Shown: piece by piece, positions 24,627 to 26,033 of the stretch
Layout: every line of letters begins with the position of its first letter
How positions within the stretch are numbered: the first letter of the stretch is position 1
Origin: an uncultured Muribaculaceae bacterium
Lineage (GTDB): Bacteria > Bacteroidota > Bacteroidia > Bacteroidales > Muribaculaceae
Assembly (NCBI GenBank): GCA_910583795.1
Contig: CAJTZQ010000010.1
Span: forward strand, 1 to 26,033
DNA: 26,033 bases
Direction of reading: 5' to 3'
Notes under the pieces: model-generated
Told to the model about the DNA's origin: nothing
Databases searched by the model: none
The model's input: only the letters and a program-made list of their open reading frames with translations
Position numbers and translations under genes: made by a program

Positions 24627-25372
24627 AAAGGTTGATATTGACACTAAAGGGTGAACTTCTTCTTGTGAAAGGATCTGACGGTTATCGGTTGCCAACAGAG
24701 AATGAAGTGAACCTCGCCACGGATTCCGAAAAATTTCAATTCGGAGACTTCCTTGCGTCTTCACTTGAAAATGTGACCGGCGCTACATCGGGCAATATTG
24801 AACGAAGAGGTCTAAGGGAATCTTGGACGACAATTCCCGATGAGGAATATTATGCGGCATCAAAAGCTATGGAGCTGCTTAACTGGAATTCTGAAGAGAG
24901 ATATTGCTGTAAAGACGGGGAAAAATTGGAGCGTCATTCTGAGATAAGCAAATTGTGTCCAAAATGCGGAACCGAATATTTCCCACGCCTGAGTCCGGCT
25001 ATTGTGGTGCTTGTGAAACGTGGAGACGAGGCTTTGCTTGTGCATGCCAAAACTTTAAGGAACCCGGTTATGGCGCTTGTGGCAGGTTTTGTGGAAACAG
25101 GAGAAAGTCTTGAGGAATGTGTGGCGCGAGAGGTAAAGGAAGAGACATCTCTTGAAATCGATAATATAAGATATTACGGCAGTCAGTCATGGCCTTTCCC
25201 TCATCAGCTTATGGTTGGGTTTACCGCCGAATATAGGTCGGGAGAAGTCAGTTTTGCAGATGGAGAACTTACATCGGGAGGATTTTTTACGAGAGACAAA
25301 GCTCCGGCGATTCCATCAATGCCTTCCCTTTCAAGAATGATTATCAACGCATGGCTCAATGGAGAGATATGA
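24623..25372 (+). CDS. nudC: NAD+ diphosphatase / NADH pyrophosphatase (Nudix)
   Basis: This 249-residue Nudix hydrolase splits NAD(H) into NMN(H) and AMP; NudC enzymes also remove NAD caps from RNA. The Nudix box is GFVETGESLEECVAREVKEE then TSLEI, with an S at the usual final glycine. The NudC-specific motif SQSWPFPHQLM is present, close to the family SQPWPFPxS. A zinc ribbon precedes it: LCPKCGTEYFPR gives a normal CxxC, but the first pair is an adjacent CC (YCCKDG) rather than CxxC, so zinc binding may be changed. It overlaps folK by 4 bp. Assignment is firm on the SQxWPFP motif. Confidence 0.93.
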   Translation: MKRLILTLKGELLLVKGSDGYRLPTENEVNLATDSEKFQFGDFLASSLENVTGATSGNIERRGLRESWTTIPDEEYYAASKAMELLNWNSEERYCCKDGEKLERHSEISKLCPKCGTEYFPRLSPAIVVLVKRGDEALLVHAKTLRNPVMALVAGFVETGESLEECVAREVKEETSLEIDNIRYYGSQSWPFPHQLMVGFTAEYRSGEVSFADGELTSGGFFTRDKAPAIPSMPSLSRMIINAWLNGEI

Positions 25373-25459
25373 TTCAAGGTAAGTAAATCCATATTGTTAA
25401 TAAATAAGAAAGAGTTGTTAAAAACTTTTAGACATGCCCTAATGTTAATAGGAAAGACA

Positions 25460-25510
25460 ATGGATAAAATCAGTTGAATGCTTAAGAACAGTTAAGATGG
25501 ATAAAATCAG
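25460..25510 (+). repeat. 14-bp direct repeat around the VanZ-like gene start
   Basis: ATGGATAAAATCAG occurs at 25460-25473 and again at 25497-25510, where its ATG starts the VanZ-like gene. The first copy gives a five-codon reading frame (MDKIS) that ends at TGA. It may be a short duplication or a leader micro-ORF. Confidence 0.7.
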
Positions 25511-25904
25511 AAACCTACTTTCACGATTTCCCGGATGGCTATTTACGGTGTTGACTATATTGATTATCCTTTGGCTAACCCTCATGCCCGATCCGTTGGG
25601 GGATGATGCACCGTCGCTTTTCCCCGGTGCAGATAAATTGGTACATGCCATTATGTTCGGTTTCTTGACAACGATGATTATGCTTGACCGTCAGCGCAGG
25701 AATCGCTGGAAAGAACTTGGAGGAAAATTTATTATTGCATCGGCATTGATATCGTCTCTTTTCGGAATTTTGATAGAGGTGCTTCAACTTGAAATGGACA
25801 TGGGCAGAGGATTTGAAGTGGCAGATATGGTTGCCGATGCAGTCGGTTCATTTTTATGTGCCTGGTGTTGGAAGATTTTTCAAGGCTCTTGGAGCAAACG
25901 ATAA
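25497..25904 (+). CDS. VanZ-family small membrane protein
   Basis: This 135-residue protein has three or four membrane helices. It starts with a hydrophobic stretch (WLFTVLTILIILWLTLMP). The VanZ-like signature DKLVHAIMFGFLTTM (about 46-60) and a later EVLQLEMDMGRGFEVADMVADAVG region match the family pattern (Q-x-x-x-x-R-x-x-x-x-x-D-x-x-x-N/D-x-x-G). VanZ is linked to low-level teicoplanin resistance, but stand-alone homologs are common in Bacteroidetes genomes without such resistance and their role is unknown. It follows nudC by 124 bp. Confidence 0.85.
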   Translation: MDKIRNLLSRFPGWLFTVLTILIILWLTLMPDPLGDDAPSLFPGADKLVHAIMFGFLTTMIMLDRQRRNRWKELGGKFIIASALISSLFGILIEVLQLEMDMGRGFEVADMVADAVGSFLCAWCWKIFQGSWSKR

Positions 25905-25966
25905 AAATTCGGCTCCTGCATTAACCTCCAACACATCCATTCCACAAAATTCAAACAGATTCCACT

Positions 25967-26033
25967 ATGTCGGAAAAAGATAACGATTCTATAAAAAAAT
26001 CCGCTTCCATTGAGGATGTAAACCATGAGGAAG
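25967..26033 (+). CDS. 5' end of an unknown gene (runs off window)
   Basis: An ATG at 25967 opens a frame to the window edge, MSEKDNDSIKKSASIEDVNH and more. This hydrophilic start fits a cytosolic protein or a pre-membrane tail. No family can be named from 22 codons. It follows the VanZ-like gene by 62 bp. Confidence 0.6.
   Translation, partial: MSEKDNDSIKKSASIEDVNHEE

Overview
The window looks like a chromosomal segment of a Bacteroidales bacterium, possibly Muribaculaceae-like. This rests on Bacteroidetes-type promoters (TTTG, 19-20 bp, TAnnTTTG), a lack of Shine-Dalgarno sequences, a DUF2795 protein ending in FFNEDEY, and the gene order rimP-nusA-infB with a very long, charged IF2 N-terminus. 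No mobile-element integrase, tRNA, rRNA or CRISPR array was seen.

Layout: (1) 1-1322 holds the tail of an unknown gene, an EamA/DMT transporter and a decayed start of a secreted protein. (2) 1602-12567 is an AT-rich accessory island, nearly all on the minus strand. Its core is a tightly packed five-gene operon transcribed from 11814 to 2110: a giant GHKL-ATPase/NO VEIN-like protein, a Upf1-like SF1 helicase, a DUF1848 radical-SAM-like protein, a fused methyltransferase-like/NERD-like/UvrD helicase, and a TerB-like protein. A truncated RhuM gene follows it. A frameshifted small XRE regulator and an excisionase-like HTH gene precede it. (3) 12568-16261 is a small cassette with a secreted EreA/ChaN-like protein and a second DUF1848 paralog. 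It is bounded by exact 24-bp direct repeats made from the last eight codons of the DUF2795 gene, and its gaps carry diverged copies of an intergenic repeat. (4) 16238-26033 is housekeeping: DUF2795, a PduO-type cobalamin adenosyltransferase and dnaX, then rimP-nusA-infB-folK-nudC, a VanZ-like gene and the start of another gene.

The most interesting item is the five-gene operon. Gene spacing is 2, 18, -4 and 2 bp, so the proteins are probably made together. They combine an ATP-driven switch or chaperone-like sensor, two different SF1 helicases, a possible Fe-S radical enzyme and a TerB module. I infer a nucleic-acid-processing anti-phage or anti-mobile-element system that I cannot match to a named one. 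Its function is not shown by the sequence.

Limits: everything was read by eye. Domain calls rest on motifs, and promoters and hairpins are pattern matches without measured support.
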